Positions 1 to 7,185 of a DNA stretch of 64,000 bases are shown here, piece by piece (the stretch's first letter is position 1; each line of letters starts with the position of its first letter). The notes below the pieces were generated by a model. The model was not told where the DNA came from, did no database searches, and worked only from the letters and a program-made list of their open reading frames with translations. Source of the DNA: G020348185 sp964525045 (GTDB lineage: Bacteria > Nitrospirota > Nitrospiria > Nitrospirales > UBA8639). The stretch lies in assembly GCA_964525045.1 (NCBI GenBank), contig CAZGFD010000019.1:1-64000 (forward strand). The letters run 5' to 3'. The position numbers and the translations under genes were made by a program.

Positions 1-50
1 TGTAAACCATGTGCCCGGTTTATTGTGTAAACCATGTTACCGGTTTGTAC
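1..50. mobile_element. Two 25-bp direct repeats, probable insertion-sequence end
   Basis: Two near-identical 25-bp units stand in tandem at 1-25 and 26-50. Each has the form TGTAAACCATGT-NN-CCGGTTT. Tandem TGT(A/C)AACCATGT..CCGG repeats resemble the terminal transposase-binding repeats of some DDE elements of the IS481 or IS21 type. The rest of the element would lie left of the window and no transposase is visible, so this is inference from the repeat pattern. Confidence 0.4.
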
Positions 51-57
51 CCCCTAA

Positions 58-80
58 CCCTCTCCCTCCCAGGGAGAGGG
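58..80. repeat. Perfect hairpin, 10-bp stem and CCC loop
   Basis: CCCTCTCCCT at 58-67 pairs exactly with AGGGAGAGGG at 71-80. Dispersed repeats of the type CCCTAACCCTCTCCCT are common in bacterial spacers. It lies downstream of the minus-strand SpoIID-like gene, but on that strand there is no U-run after the stem, so it is not a textbook terminator. A short tandem of TTTTTTTAGGGAAAC follows at about 95-125. Confidence 0.5.
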
Positions 81-162
81 GAGTTTTGAGGAATTTTTTT
101 AGGGAAACATTTTTTTAGGGAAACTGTGATGGGAATATTTGAATGTCGTCGGGGGATTATTT

Positions 163-1362
163 CTATTCGGGATTCGCAGGAGGAGTTAAGTTCGCCTGAG
201 AAACGTGTTGGAGGGTGGTGCCGGGGTAGTAATATTGCAAAATGGCTTCATAGGAATACCCGAGTTCGGCCATTTCTTTCATTCCCCACTGGCACATCCC
301 GACCCCGTGGCCGGCGCCCTTTCCTGATATGACGATTTGGTGACCGAAACTTTCAATGCGAAATTGTGTGCTGAAAATTTTGGAATATCCCACAACACGC
401 CGAAGATCCTGGCCACGAAGAATGGTCTGCCCCTGGGAATGCAGTATTCTGATTCGATCGACTCGTCCCGACGTCGTATAGGTATAGGGGGTGATGGTCG
501 CGATGGTGCCCACCTGAAATTGCCCTTTTCGTAATCGCTGTTCAAGCGTCTCAACGGGGATCGCTGTTTGCCAAAAATACCGGGGGGCTTCCTCATCGAA
601 CGGACATTCCACACCCTTCAGATACGGCAGGTCCAGGGCCCACACATAGAGGGCATCTTCCGTCGGTCCTGCGGCGGTGGAGGAATAGGCCGCATAGATG
701 GGCCGGTTGTTATGCGTCACCACACGGCCTTTGGATTTCATCACAGCTTCCCACACCCGTTCGTTGATATGCGCCCGGCCCCGATACACCTGGTCCTGCA
801 CACTCGAGACGACATCATAAGGCTGTTGAGCATTTTGCATGCTTTTATACAACACATAGGTTCTTGCCGCGATTGCCTGGGCCTTTAACGCTTCCGGATG
901 CCATTTGGTGTTAATCTCTCCAGATACGACCCCGCCGACATATTCTTCGAGGCCGACCCGATTAATCACCAGGAGTTTGGTTCCACTTTTGGCCACTTCA
1001 AGGGTTCCGTCAACAAGCCATTCACGCGTTCCTCCTTTTTTACCCTGCCACTCCGGTCTCTCATGCACCGAGAGCTCCAGGGTACCGGAGGTGGCTTCAA
1101 TACGAACCCGGGGCACCTTGAAAATCCGACCATTGATCCGTAGCCCACGCGCATCGGATTGAATCTCTATCGGAGGGTCCTTCACGCTCGTTTCATTGGA
1201 AGGGAGGCGCACGCGAACCGCATGATTGGCGGTGATCCGGACCGAGTCCGCCTCATCGGATAAGGAGACCCGTATTTTTTCGGATGCGTAACTGGAGGTA
1301 ATGCACCCCAATAAAGCTAAAGGGGCAAGAAGAAAGAGGAAAGTTCGAAGCATCAACACCAT
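163..1362 (-). CDS. SpoIID/LytB domain lipoprotein
   Basis: A 399-residue exported protein. The N-terminus is hydrophobic with a lipobox, LLGC, at Cys20, so it is probably lipid-anchored. A SpoIID/LytB domain fills the middle and C-terminal part, with the motif AIAARTYVLYKS and the C-terminal GKGAGHGVGMCQWGMKEMA signature. In Bacillus, SpoIID is a lytic transglycosylase acting on glycan strands without stem peptides and LytB enhances an amidase; in Gram-negatives a role in peptidoglycan turnover or septation is likely. The start ATG at 1362 lies 6 bp after the stop of the DUF2905 gene, so the two are probably co-transcribed. Confidence 0.85.
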   Translation of the reverse strand: MVLMLRTFLFLLAPLALLGCITSSYASEKIRVSLSDEADSVRITANHAVRVRLPSNETSVKDPPIEIQSDARGLRINGRIFKVPRVRIEATSGTLELSVHERPEWQGKKGGTREWLVDGTLEVAKSGTKLLVINRVGLEEYVGGVVSGEINTKWHPEALKAQAIAARTYVLYKSMQNAQQPYDVVSSVQDQVYRGRAHINERVWEAVMKSKGRVVTHNNRPIYAAYSSTAAGPTEDALYVWALDLPYLKGVECPFDEEAPRYFWQTAIPVETLEQRLRKGQFQVGTIATITPYTYTTSGRVDRIRILHSQGQTILRGQDLRRVVGYSKIFSTQFRIESFGHQIVISGKGAGHGVGMCQWGMKEMAELGYSYEAILQYYYPGTTLQHVSQANLTPPANPE

Positions 1363-1368
1363 GTCGCC

Positions 1369-1614
1369 CTATCGCTTCATCAAGAAATACAGGATAAGAC
1401 TGCCCAGAATACTCAGAATGATGCTGGTGGTGAGGGGAAAGTAAAATGAAAAATTATCGCGCTTGATGAAGATATCTCCGGGCAACCTCCCCAGCCATCC
1501 CCATCCACTCTCGGCACCTGGCCATTTGCCGAGGAGCATCAGCACAGCTCCGACCACGACCAACATCAGGCCCATGACCAGGATCATCTTTCCCACACCA
1601 CCAAAATCCACCAT
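1369..1614 (-). CDS. DUF2905 family small membrane protein
   Basis: An 81-residue protein with two predicted membrane helices (about residues 8-26 and 58-78). They are joined by a loop with the DUF2905 signature, WLGRLPGDIFIKRDNFSFYFP. The biochemical role of the family is unknown. It sits 6 bp after asd and 6 bp before the SpoIID-like gene on the same strand, which suggests one transcript. Length and sequence fit the family throughout and no defect is visible. Confidence 0.85.
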   Translation of the reverse strand: MVDFGGVGKMILVMGLMLVVVGAVLMLLGKWPGAESGWGWLGRLPGDIFIKRDNFSFYFPLTTSIILSILGSLILYFLMKR

Positions 1615-1620
1615 GATTCC

Positions 1621-2631
1621 TCACCGGATCAACTCTTCCGCAATCTGCACCGCATTAAGGGCCGCGCCTTTACGAAGATTATCGGCGACGACCCATAGAT
1701 TCAGGCCATTGGGGATCGACTCATCTTCCCGAATCCGTCCCACATACACCGCATCCGTGCCAGCGACATCCTTGGGTAACGGATAGAGCCCCCGATTGGG
1801 ATCGTCATAGACCTGGACACCCGGTGCCATGGAAAGAATCGCTCGAGCTTCATTCATGTTCAATTTCTTTTCCGTTTCGATATTGACGGATTCTGAATGG
1901 CTGATAAACACAGGAACCCGCACCGTGGTGGCCGTGACCTGAATGGATGCATCACCCATGATTTTTCGGGTTTCGTGCACCATTTTCATTTCTTCTTTGG
2001 TATACCCCGTCGGCAGAAAATCATCAATATGGGGCAAACAATTAAACGCAATGTGGTGAGGATAGACCTCTGGTTTCGGGTCTCCAAAACTGAGAAGCTG
2101 TTTGCACTGCTCCGCCAATTCTTCCATGGCGTCTTTGCCCGTACCTGAGACAGACTGAAAGGTTGTCACGATAATCCGTTTAATTCGTACGGCTTCATGC
2201 AGAGGGTACAGCGCCACGACCATCTGAATGGTTGAACAATTCGGATTCGCAATCAGGCCCTTGTGACCATGGAGAGCCGACGCATTCACTTCCGGAACGA
2301 CCAGAGGCACTTTGGGGTCCATCCGCCAGGCAGAACTATTGTCCACCACGACGGCACCAGCCTCCACGGCAATGGGCCCATATTCTTTGCTAATCTCCGA
2401 CCCTGCTGAAAATAGGGCCAGGTCCACACCCGCAAAGGAGTCTTTTTGCAGAAGTTTGACGACGAAGTTCTTGTCTTGAAATGAGACTTCCCCTCCCGCC
2501 GATCGAGAGGATGCCAGCGGCACCAGGTTGTTCACCGGAAACTTCCGCTCCTCAAGAATTTGAAGCATCTCCGTCCCAACCGCCCCAGTCGCTCCAACGA
2601 CGGCTACGTTATAGGCATTTTTCTTTTTCAT
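1621..2631 (-). CDS. asd: Aspartate-semialdehyde dehydrogenase
   Basis: Converts L-aspartyl-4-phosphate to aspartate-4-semialdehyde with NADPH, the branch point to lysine/diaminopimelate, threonine and methionine. The N-terminal Rossmann motif VGATGAVGTEML and the catalytic cysteine in NPNCST (Cys132 from this start) are present, and the 336-residue length is normal. The frame stays open to an ATG at 2658, but that codon lies inside a REP palindrome (2646-2668), so the ATG at 2631 giving MKKKNAYNVAVVGATG is preferred. No strong ribosome-binding site precedes either. The DUF2905 and SpoIID-like genes follow directly. Confidence 0.95.
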   Translation of the reverse strand: MKKKNAYNVAVVGATGAVGTEMLQILEERKFPVNNLVPLASSRSAGGEVSFQDKNFVVKLLQKDSFAGVDLALFSAGSEISKEYGPIAVEAGAVVVDNSSAWRMDPKVPLVVPEVNASALHGHKGLIANPNCSTIQMVVALYPLHEAVRIKRIIVTTFQSVSGTGKDAMEELAEQCKQLLSFGDPKPEVYPHHIAFNCLPHIDDFLPTGYTKEEMKMVHETRKIMGDASIQVTATTVRVPVFISHSESVNIETEKKLNMNEARAILSMAPGVQVYDDPNRGLYPLPKDVAGTDAVYVGRIREDESIPNGLNLWVVADNLRKGAALNAVQIAEELIR

Positions 2632-2645
2632 AAATTTTTGATTTT

Positions 2646-2788
2646 GTAGTTGCGCCATCTCATGGCGCTTTGATCGATGGCAGTATGGGATGCTGCGGTT
2701 ACAATCTATTCTATATCCCTGGGCAGCATGAGATGCTGCAACTACAATTTTTTATTCATTCCTGGGCAGCATGAGATGCTGCAGCTAC
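2646..2788. repeat. REP-type palindrome cluster 1 (four copies) upstream of asd
   Basis: Copy 1 (2646-2668) reads GTAG, a short linker, then a 7-bp stem GCGCCAT / ATGGCGC around loop CTC. Copies at 2722-2747 and 2765-2788 are inverted and carry stem GCAGCAT / ATGCTGC around GAG, ending in CTAC, which is GTAG on the other strand. A degenerate inverted copy lies at 2679-2704. The 5' GTAG followed by a hairpin is the hallmark of REP sequences mobilised by RAYT (TnpA-REP) transposases. The two stem types differ by compensatory changes at two base pairs. Confidence 0.85.
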
Positions 2789-2801
2789 GTATTAATTGTA
2801 T

Positions 2802-4013
2802 TTAAACCCCTATCATCCGAATTCGATGGTTAAACGTATCAGCTATCGCGATATTGCCTTTCCCATCAACGGCCACGCCAAAGGGAAAATTCAAACTGCT
2901 TTTTTCCGCTGGCCCTTCATCCCCGCCATATTGGGCTAATCCGGACCCCGCGATCACGCTCATTTTTTTCGCTTCCGGATCCCATTTCCTGAGTAAATGG
3001 TTATCCGAATCGGTGATCAGGAGACAACCCTGCCGATCAAATGCAATGCCATAGGGGCGGGCGAGGCAATGGGACTCATCATTGTAGCCGGGTTGATAGC
3101 GAAAGCTTTCCCCGTCCCCCAGTACTGTTTCAATTTTTCCTGTCTCCGCATCAATTTTACGGATGCGTCCATTGAACGTATCGGCAATATAGAGATGGCC
3201 ATTGGCATCCAGCGCCAGGCCGCTCGGTCCGGACAATGCCGCCTCTACGGCTGGGATTTGGTCACCGTTATATTCTGCCTCTCCGGTCCCGGCAACGGTG
3301 GTGATTACCCCGGTCAACGTATCAATCATTCTCACCCGGTTATTGGTTTGGTCTGCAATATATAATTTCCCTTTCCCGTCCATGACCAATGCCACCGGCT
3401 CATTCAAAGCGGCAGATTGGGCCTGGCCTCCGTCACCTGTCCATTTTGGCTGACCCGTCCCGGCGATGGTTTGAATTATTCCGGTGAGGGGATCGACCCG
3501 CCGGATACGATGATTCCAGGTATCCGCGAAATACAGGGCTCCCTGGTCATCTGTCGCGATGCCTGACGGAAAATTGAGGCGCGCTTGATTCGCCGCCTCG
3601 CCATCACCCCCGAATCGAGACGCCCCTACCCGTTTACCAACCACATACCGTACCGTTCCACTGAGATCGGGTGTTTGTGTGTAGGCTTTGGTTGGTGAAT
3701 CGTCAAAATCCGCCAATGGATCAACATCCTCCTCCTGAACATTCTGGGGATCAGGAGCCGAAGGCCCATCTGACTCACTATCCGGCTCGTCAGGAGAACC
3801 GACAAGGGTCTGAATCATTCCACTTTGCCGATCGATTCGACGAATGACGTGATTTTCAGAATCCGCCACATACAGATTCCCTTCCTGGTCAAACACCACA
3901 TCCTTTGGCTCATTCAGTGACGCCAGGGTCGCCGGTGCACCGTCTCCGGCCAAACCCGGCTCGCCATTCCCAGCCACCGTCGTCACATATCCCGATTGGA
4001 GCGTTTTTATCAT
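2802..4013 (-). CDS. NHL-repeat beta-propeller protein
   Basis: A protein of about 403 residues made almost wholly of NHL repeats. Units recur as LNEPKDVVFDQEGNLYVAD, then NHVIRRID, joined by TVAGxGxxxxxGDGxxAxxAxL linkers; I count about six blades. A low-complexity acidic stretch (PDEPDSESDGPSAPDPQ and onward, about residues 75-105) interrupts the array. No signal peptide or membrane helix is evident at the chosen ATG (4013); a TTG two codons upstream is possible. The family mediates protein or ligand contacts and no enzyme motif is seen. It lies between leuB and asd, flanked on both sides by REP clusters, so its link to amino acid synthesis is positional only. Confidence 0.8.
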   Translation of the reverse strand: MIKTLQSGYVTTVAGNGEPGLAGDGAPATLASLNEPKDVVFDQEGNLYVADSENHVIRRIDRQSGMIQTLVGSPDEPDSESDGPSAPDPQNVQEEDVDPLADFDDSPTKAYTQTPDLSGTVRYVVGKRVGASRFGGDGEAANQARLNFPSGIATDDQGALYFADTWNHRIRRVDPLTGIIQTIAGTGQPKWTGDGGQAQSAALNEPVALVMDGKGKLYIADQTNNRVRMIDTLTGVITTVAGTGEAEYNGDQIPAVEAALSGPSGLALDANGHLYIADTFNGRIRKIDAETGKIETVLGDGESFRYQPGYNDESHCLARPYGIAFDRQGCLLITDSDNHLLRKWDPEAKKMSVIAGSGLAQYGGDEGPAEKSSLNFPFGVAVDGKGNIAIADTFNHRIRMIGV

Positions 4014-4029
4014 GATCAACGATCTCAGT

Positions 4030-4133
4030 GTAGCTGCGCCATCTCATGGCGCCTCTATAAAAAAGGGCAGCATGAGATGCTGCCACTACAATCTTCATTT
4101 CATCTCAGGCAGCATGAGATGCTGCCACTACAA
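4030..4133. repeat. REP-type palindrome cluster 2 (three copies) between leuB and the NHL gene
   Basis: One GTAG-forward copy with the GCGCCAT / ATGGCGC stem lies at 4030-4052. Two inverted copies with the GCAGCAT / ATGCTGC stem follow at 4066-4091 and 4108-4133, each ending CCACTACAA. The forward-inverted arrangement resembles the BIME units of enterobacterial REPs. The cluster fills most of the spacer between the two genes. Confidence 0.85.
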
Positions 4134-4164
4134 ATTGAATTTGACTTGAAACCTGGAACCCTCT

Positions 4165-5232
4165 TTACAGGTTCTCCAATATTTTATCACCCATCTCTTT
4201 GGTCCCTATCAGCGTGGTACCCGGACCCTCAATATCTTTGGTGCGATATCCCTGGTCGAGTGTTTTCTGAATGGCCTGCTCGATAGCCTCAGCTTCTTTG
4301 GTCCAATCAAAAGAGTACGACAGCATCATGGCCACCGATGCAATCATTCCGATGGGGTTGGCCATGTTCTTTCCCGCAATGTCAGGGGCACTCCCATGAA
4401 TGGGCTCATACATCCCCACATGAGATCCGACACTGGCCGACGGCAACATGCCAATCGATCCGGTCAACATGGCCGCTTCATCACTGAGAATATCTCCAAA
4501 GAGGTTCGTGGTAACCAGAACGTCAAATTGTTTAGGGTTTCTGACTAGTTGCATGGCTGCATTATCAACATACATATGCCGAAGCTCGACATCCGAATAT
4601 TTCTTATGTACCTCCGTCACCACACGCCGCCACAACTCCGAAGATTCCAATACATTGGCTTTGTCAACCGATGTGACAAGGCAGTTCCGCTTGCGGGCGG
4701 CTTTGAACGCGACTTCCGCAATTCGTTGAATCTCTTCAGTCGTGTAGACTTCGGTATTAATCCCCTTATGCCCGGTCTGCGTCTGCTCAATGCCCTTGGG
4801 CTTCCCGAAATAAATACCACCGGTGAGTTCGCGGACCACCAGGACGTCAATACCATCGACCACCTCTTTTTTCAGGGTCGAGGCCTCTGCCAAGGCGGAA
4901 TACATTTTAGCCGGCCGGAGATTGGCAAACAGTCCAAGTTGTTCCCGAAGCCCCAGCAAGGCCCGCTCGGGTCGTCGTTCATACTCCAGACCTTCCCATT
5001 TGGGTCCACCGACAGCCCCCAACAACACGGCATCGCTTTTTTTGGCCAGGGCCAACGTATCCGGCGGTAACGGAACCCCATGCGAATCGATGGCCTGCCC
5101 ACCAACATCCCCATAGGCCAGGTCAAACTCATGTTCAAACCGTTTGCCAATGGTTTGGAGCACTTGGAGTGCCTGAGGCACAATTTCCGGTCCGATCCCA
5201 TCACCCGCCAACACGGCAATGTGTTTTTTCAT
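4165..5232 (-). CDS. leuB: 3-isopropylmalate dehydrogenase
   Basis: Oxidises and decarboxylates (2R,3S)-3-isopropylmalate to 4-methyl-2-oxopentanoate with NAD, the third step of leucine synthesis. The protein starts MKKHIAVLAGDGIGPEIVPQ. It has the substrate loop RELTGGIYFG, the metal/substrate segment VDNAAMQLVRNP and LFGDILSDEAAML, and the NAD-side EPIHGSAPDIAGK; the 355-residue length is typical. It is downstream of leuA across a REP array and assembly gap. leuC and leuD are not in the window. Confidence 0.97.
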   Translation of the reverse strand: MKKHIAVLAGDGIGPEIVPQALQVLQTIGKRFEHEFDLAYGDVGGQAIDSHGVPLPPDTLALAKKSDAVLLGAVGGPKWEGLEYERRPERALLGLREQLGLFANLRPAKMYSALAEASTLKKEVVDGIDVLVVRELTGGIYFGKPKGIEQTQTGHKGINTEVYTTEEIQRIAEVAFKAARKRNCLVTSVDKANVLESSELWRRVVTEVHKKYSDVELRHMYVDNAAMQLVRNPKQFDVLVTTNLFGDILSDEAAMLTGSIGMLPSASVGSHVGMYEPIHGSAPDIAGKNMANPIGMIASVAMMLSYSFDWTKEAEAIEQAIQKTLDQGYRTKDIEGPGTTLIGTKEMGDKILENL

Positions 5233-5294
5233 GGTCCTCCCAACATGTTACTGTTGCATTTTTGAAGAAGGATTAAATTTTTCACGTTCTCTAT

Positions 5295-5354
5295 GTAGCT
5301 GCGCCATCTCATGGCGCCTCTCTCGGAGCAGCATGAGATGCTGCGACTACAAAT
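5295..5354. repeat. REP pair on the left flank of the assembly gap
   Basis: A GTAG-forward copy (5295-5317, stem GCGCCAT/ATGGCGC) is followed after CTCTCTCGGA by an inverted copy (5328-5352, stem GCAGCAT/ATGCTGC). The sequence next to the gap is identical to that on the right flank, so this is one unit of a tandem array of paired REPs. Confidence 0.88.
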
Positions 5355-5454
5355 NNNNNNNNNNNNNNNNNNNNNNNNNNNNNNNNNNNNNNNNNNNNNN
5401 NNNNNNNNNNNNNNNNNNNNNNNNNNNNNNNNNNNNNNNNNNNNNNNNNNNNNN
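5355..5454. other. Assembly gap of exactly 100 N
   Basis: Exactly 100 undetermined bases, a usual placeholder for a scaffold gap of unknown length. Both edges are the same REP-pair unit, so the gap most likely reflects an unresolved tandem REP array between leuA and leuB rather than missing genes. That explanation is inference. Confidence 0.9.
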
Positions 5455-5507
5455 TGCGCCATCTCATGGCGCCTCTCTCGGAGCAGCATGAGATGCTGCG
5501 ACTACAA
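5455..5507. repeat. REP pair on the right flank of the assembly gap
   Basis: A forward copy whose GTAGC is lost in the gap (5455-5472) is followed by the spacer CTCTCTCGGA and an inverted copy (5483-5507). It ends 6 bp before the leuA stop codon. The palindrome arms and spacer match the unit left of the gap base for base. Confidence 0.88.
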
Positions 5508-5513
5508 ATGTTT

Positions 5514-7025
5514 TTAGGATTTAATACTCAATAATTTATTCAAGGCATTCAAGTAGGCTTGTGCCGACGCAATGATAATATCGGTATCGGATCCATGCCC
5601 CGTCACCGTTTCACCATTTTCCTCAACCCGAACCGAGACTTCTCCTTGAGCATCCGTTCCGCCGGTAATGGCTTTCACAATGTAGGCTCGCAAATGACTC
5701 TTAGTCTCGGTCAGGCAGGCGATGGTTCGATAGACCGCGTCCACCGGCCCGTCCCCTGTTCCGGTCTTTTGAACCGGCTTGCCGTCAATTTCGAGTTCGA
5801 CGGTGGCGGTCGGAGGCCGGTTCAGACCACTTTCGACCGACAGGCCTTTGAGCGAATACCGCTCAGCCACCCGGATCACCGTATCAGAAACAATCGCCTC
5901 CAAGTCCTCCTCAAACAATTCTTTCTTTTGATCAGCTAACCGCTTGAACCGGTCAAATGCCTCATCGAGCTCCTGATCAGAGAGGGTATAGCCCAACCGC
6001 TGCAGTTCTTCTCTGAACGCATGACGACCAGACAGTTTCCCCATGACCAGGCGGCTTTGGGTCAATCCGACCGAATCAGGCTGCATGATTTCGTAGGTGC
6101 TTTTTTCCTTCAGGAGGCCATCCTGGTGAATCCCTGAGGTATGGGCAAAGGCATTGGCTCCTACGATGGCTTTGTTGGGCTGAACAACCATCCCGGTAAT
6201 TTTGCTGACCAACCGGCTGCTTTTGGCGATTTCCTCCGTTCGGATTTTAGTGTCGGCATCGTAAAAATCCTTTCGGGTTCTTAGCCCCATGGCCACCTCT
6301 TCTAAGGAGGCGTTCCCGGCCCGCTCTCCAATGCCATTGATCGTGCATTCCACTTGTCCGGCTCCGGCTTGAATGGCCGCCATGGAATTTGCGACGGCCA
6401 GCCCGAGATCATTATGGCAATGGACCGAAATCACGGCCTTTTCAATGTTCGGGACCCGCTCCTTGAGCGCCCGGATAATCTCTCCAAATTCCTTTGGGGT
6501 GGTATAGCCAACTGTATCGGGAATATTCACGGTGCTGGCTCCGGCTTCAATGGTCGCGTGAACGACCTCACAGAGATAGGACAGATCCGATCTTGTGGCG
6601 TCCATGGGAGAAAATTCCACGTCTTCCACATAACTTCTTGCATGTTGGACCATCTCCACTGCCCGGGTTCGGGCCTGGTCCCGGGTCATACGAAATTGAT
6701 GTTTCAGATGAATATCGGATGTCGAGAGAAATGTGTGGATCCGACATTTGGGCGTCCCCTTCAATGCTTCCCATGCCCGATCGATATCCCCCGGTTTCGC
6801 CCTCGCTAAACTACATACAACGGGACCTTCGACCTCCTGCCCGATCCGCCTGATCGCCTCGAAATCTCCTGGGGAGCTGAAGGCAAATCCTGCTTCAATG
6901 ATATCCACATTCAGACGGGCGAGCTGTTTGGCCACAAGGACTTTTTCGTCGATATTCATGCTTGCACCGGGAGATTGCTCTCCATCCCGTAACGTCGTGT
7001 CAAAGATCCTGATGTCGCGTGCCAT
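5514..7025 (-). CDS. leuA: 2-isopropylmalate synthase
   Basis: Condenses acetyl-CoA with 3-methyl-2-oxobutanoate, the first committed and normally leucine-inhibited step of leucine synthesis. The HMGL-like TIM barrel begins IFDTTLRDGEQSPGASM and includes the metal-binding VHCHNDLGLAVANS and NGIGERAGNASLEE. The C-terminal LeuA allosteric domain (about residues 385-500, with TGDGPVDAVYRTI) is complete. The 503-residue length fits LeuA type 1. An intrinsic terminator ends 19 nt upstream of its ATG and a short Leu-containing reading frame precedes that, pointing to attenuation control. Confidence 0.97.
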   Translation of the reverse strand: MARDIRIFDTTLRDGEQSPGASMNIDEKVLVAKQLARLNVDIIEAGFAFSSPGDFEAIRRIGQEVEGPVVCSLARAKPGDIDRAWEALKGTPKCRIHTFLSTSDIHLKHQFRMTRDQARTRAVEMVQHARSYVEDVEFSPMDATRSDLSYLCEVVHATIEAGASTVNIPDTVGYTTPKEFGEIIRALKERVPNIEKAVISVHCHNDLGLAVANSMAAIQAGAGQVECTINGIGERAGNASLEEVAMGLRTRKDFYDADTKIRTEEIAKSSRLVSKITGMVVQPNKAIVGANAFAHTSGIHQDGLLKEKSTYEIMQPDSVGLTQSRLVMGKLSGRHAFREELQRLGYTLSDQELDEAFDRFKRLADQKKELFEEDLEAIVSDTVIRVAERYSLKGLSVESGLNRPPTATVELEIDGKPVQKTGTGDGPVDAVYRTIACLTETKSHLRAYIVKAITGGTDAQGEVSVRVEENGETVTGHGSDTDIIIASAQAYLNALNKLLSIKS

Positions 7026-7043
7026 AACAGATGCCCCTATGAT

Positions 7044-7079
7044 GAAAAAAGCCTTCTTCCCCTATCGGGATGAAGGCTG
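7044..7079 (-). terminator. Intrinsic terminator in the leuA leader (probable attenuator)
   Basis: On the minus strand AGCCTTC (7078-7072) pairs with GAAGGCT (7056-7050), with an inner CCC/GGG helix, followed by six T residues (7050-7045). It lies only 19 nt before the leuA ATG, too close to leave room for a separate leuA promoter. leuA transcripts must therefore read through it, as expected of an attenuator. Confidence 0.8.
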
Positions 7080-7103
7080 CTGATGGTCAACCATGACTGC
7101 TCT

Positions 7104-7154
7104 TTACTCTACCACATCCGGATGAAAGGTCAGCAATGCCAAGTCGGTTCCCAT
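7104..7154 (-). CDS. Candidate leuA leader peptide (16 codons)
   Basis: A 16-codon frame, MGTDLALLTFHPDVVE, opens with ATG at 7154 after a strong purine-rich ribosome-binding site (GGGGGAG, about 3-9 nt upstream). Three of residues 5-8 are leucine (TTG GCA TTG CTG). The stop lies 25 nt before the terminator hairpin. Short Leu-rich leaders before a terminator control leu operons in other bacteria; here the assignment is inferred from position, ribosome-binding site and codon content. The stretch TGGCATTGCTG can pair partly with the CAGCAGCC at the foot of the terminator. Confidence 0.5.
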   Translation of the reverse strand: MGTDLALLTFHPDVVE

Positions 7155-7185
7155 GCGCTCCCCCGTCTCCCAGCCCTGAGAGAGA

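Noticed and set aside
4549..5070. 173-codon plus-strand frame across leuB
   Set aside because: It is a reverse-strand shadow of leuB with no recognisable domain, no ribosome-binding site and a composition set by the opposite gene.
5355..5454. Open frames running through the run of N
   Set aside because: They exist only because undetermined bases contain no stop codons.
2646..5507. CRISPR array
   Set aside because: The repeated units are palindromes in both orientations with unequal spacers and genes between them, not direct repeats with uniform spacers.
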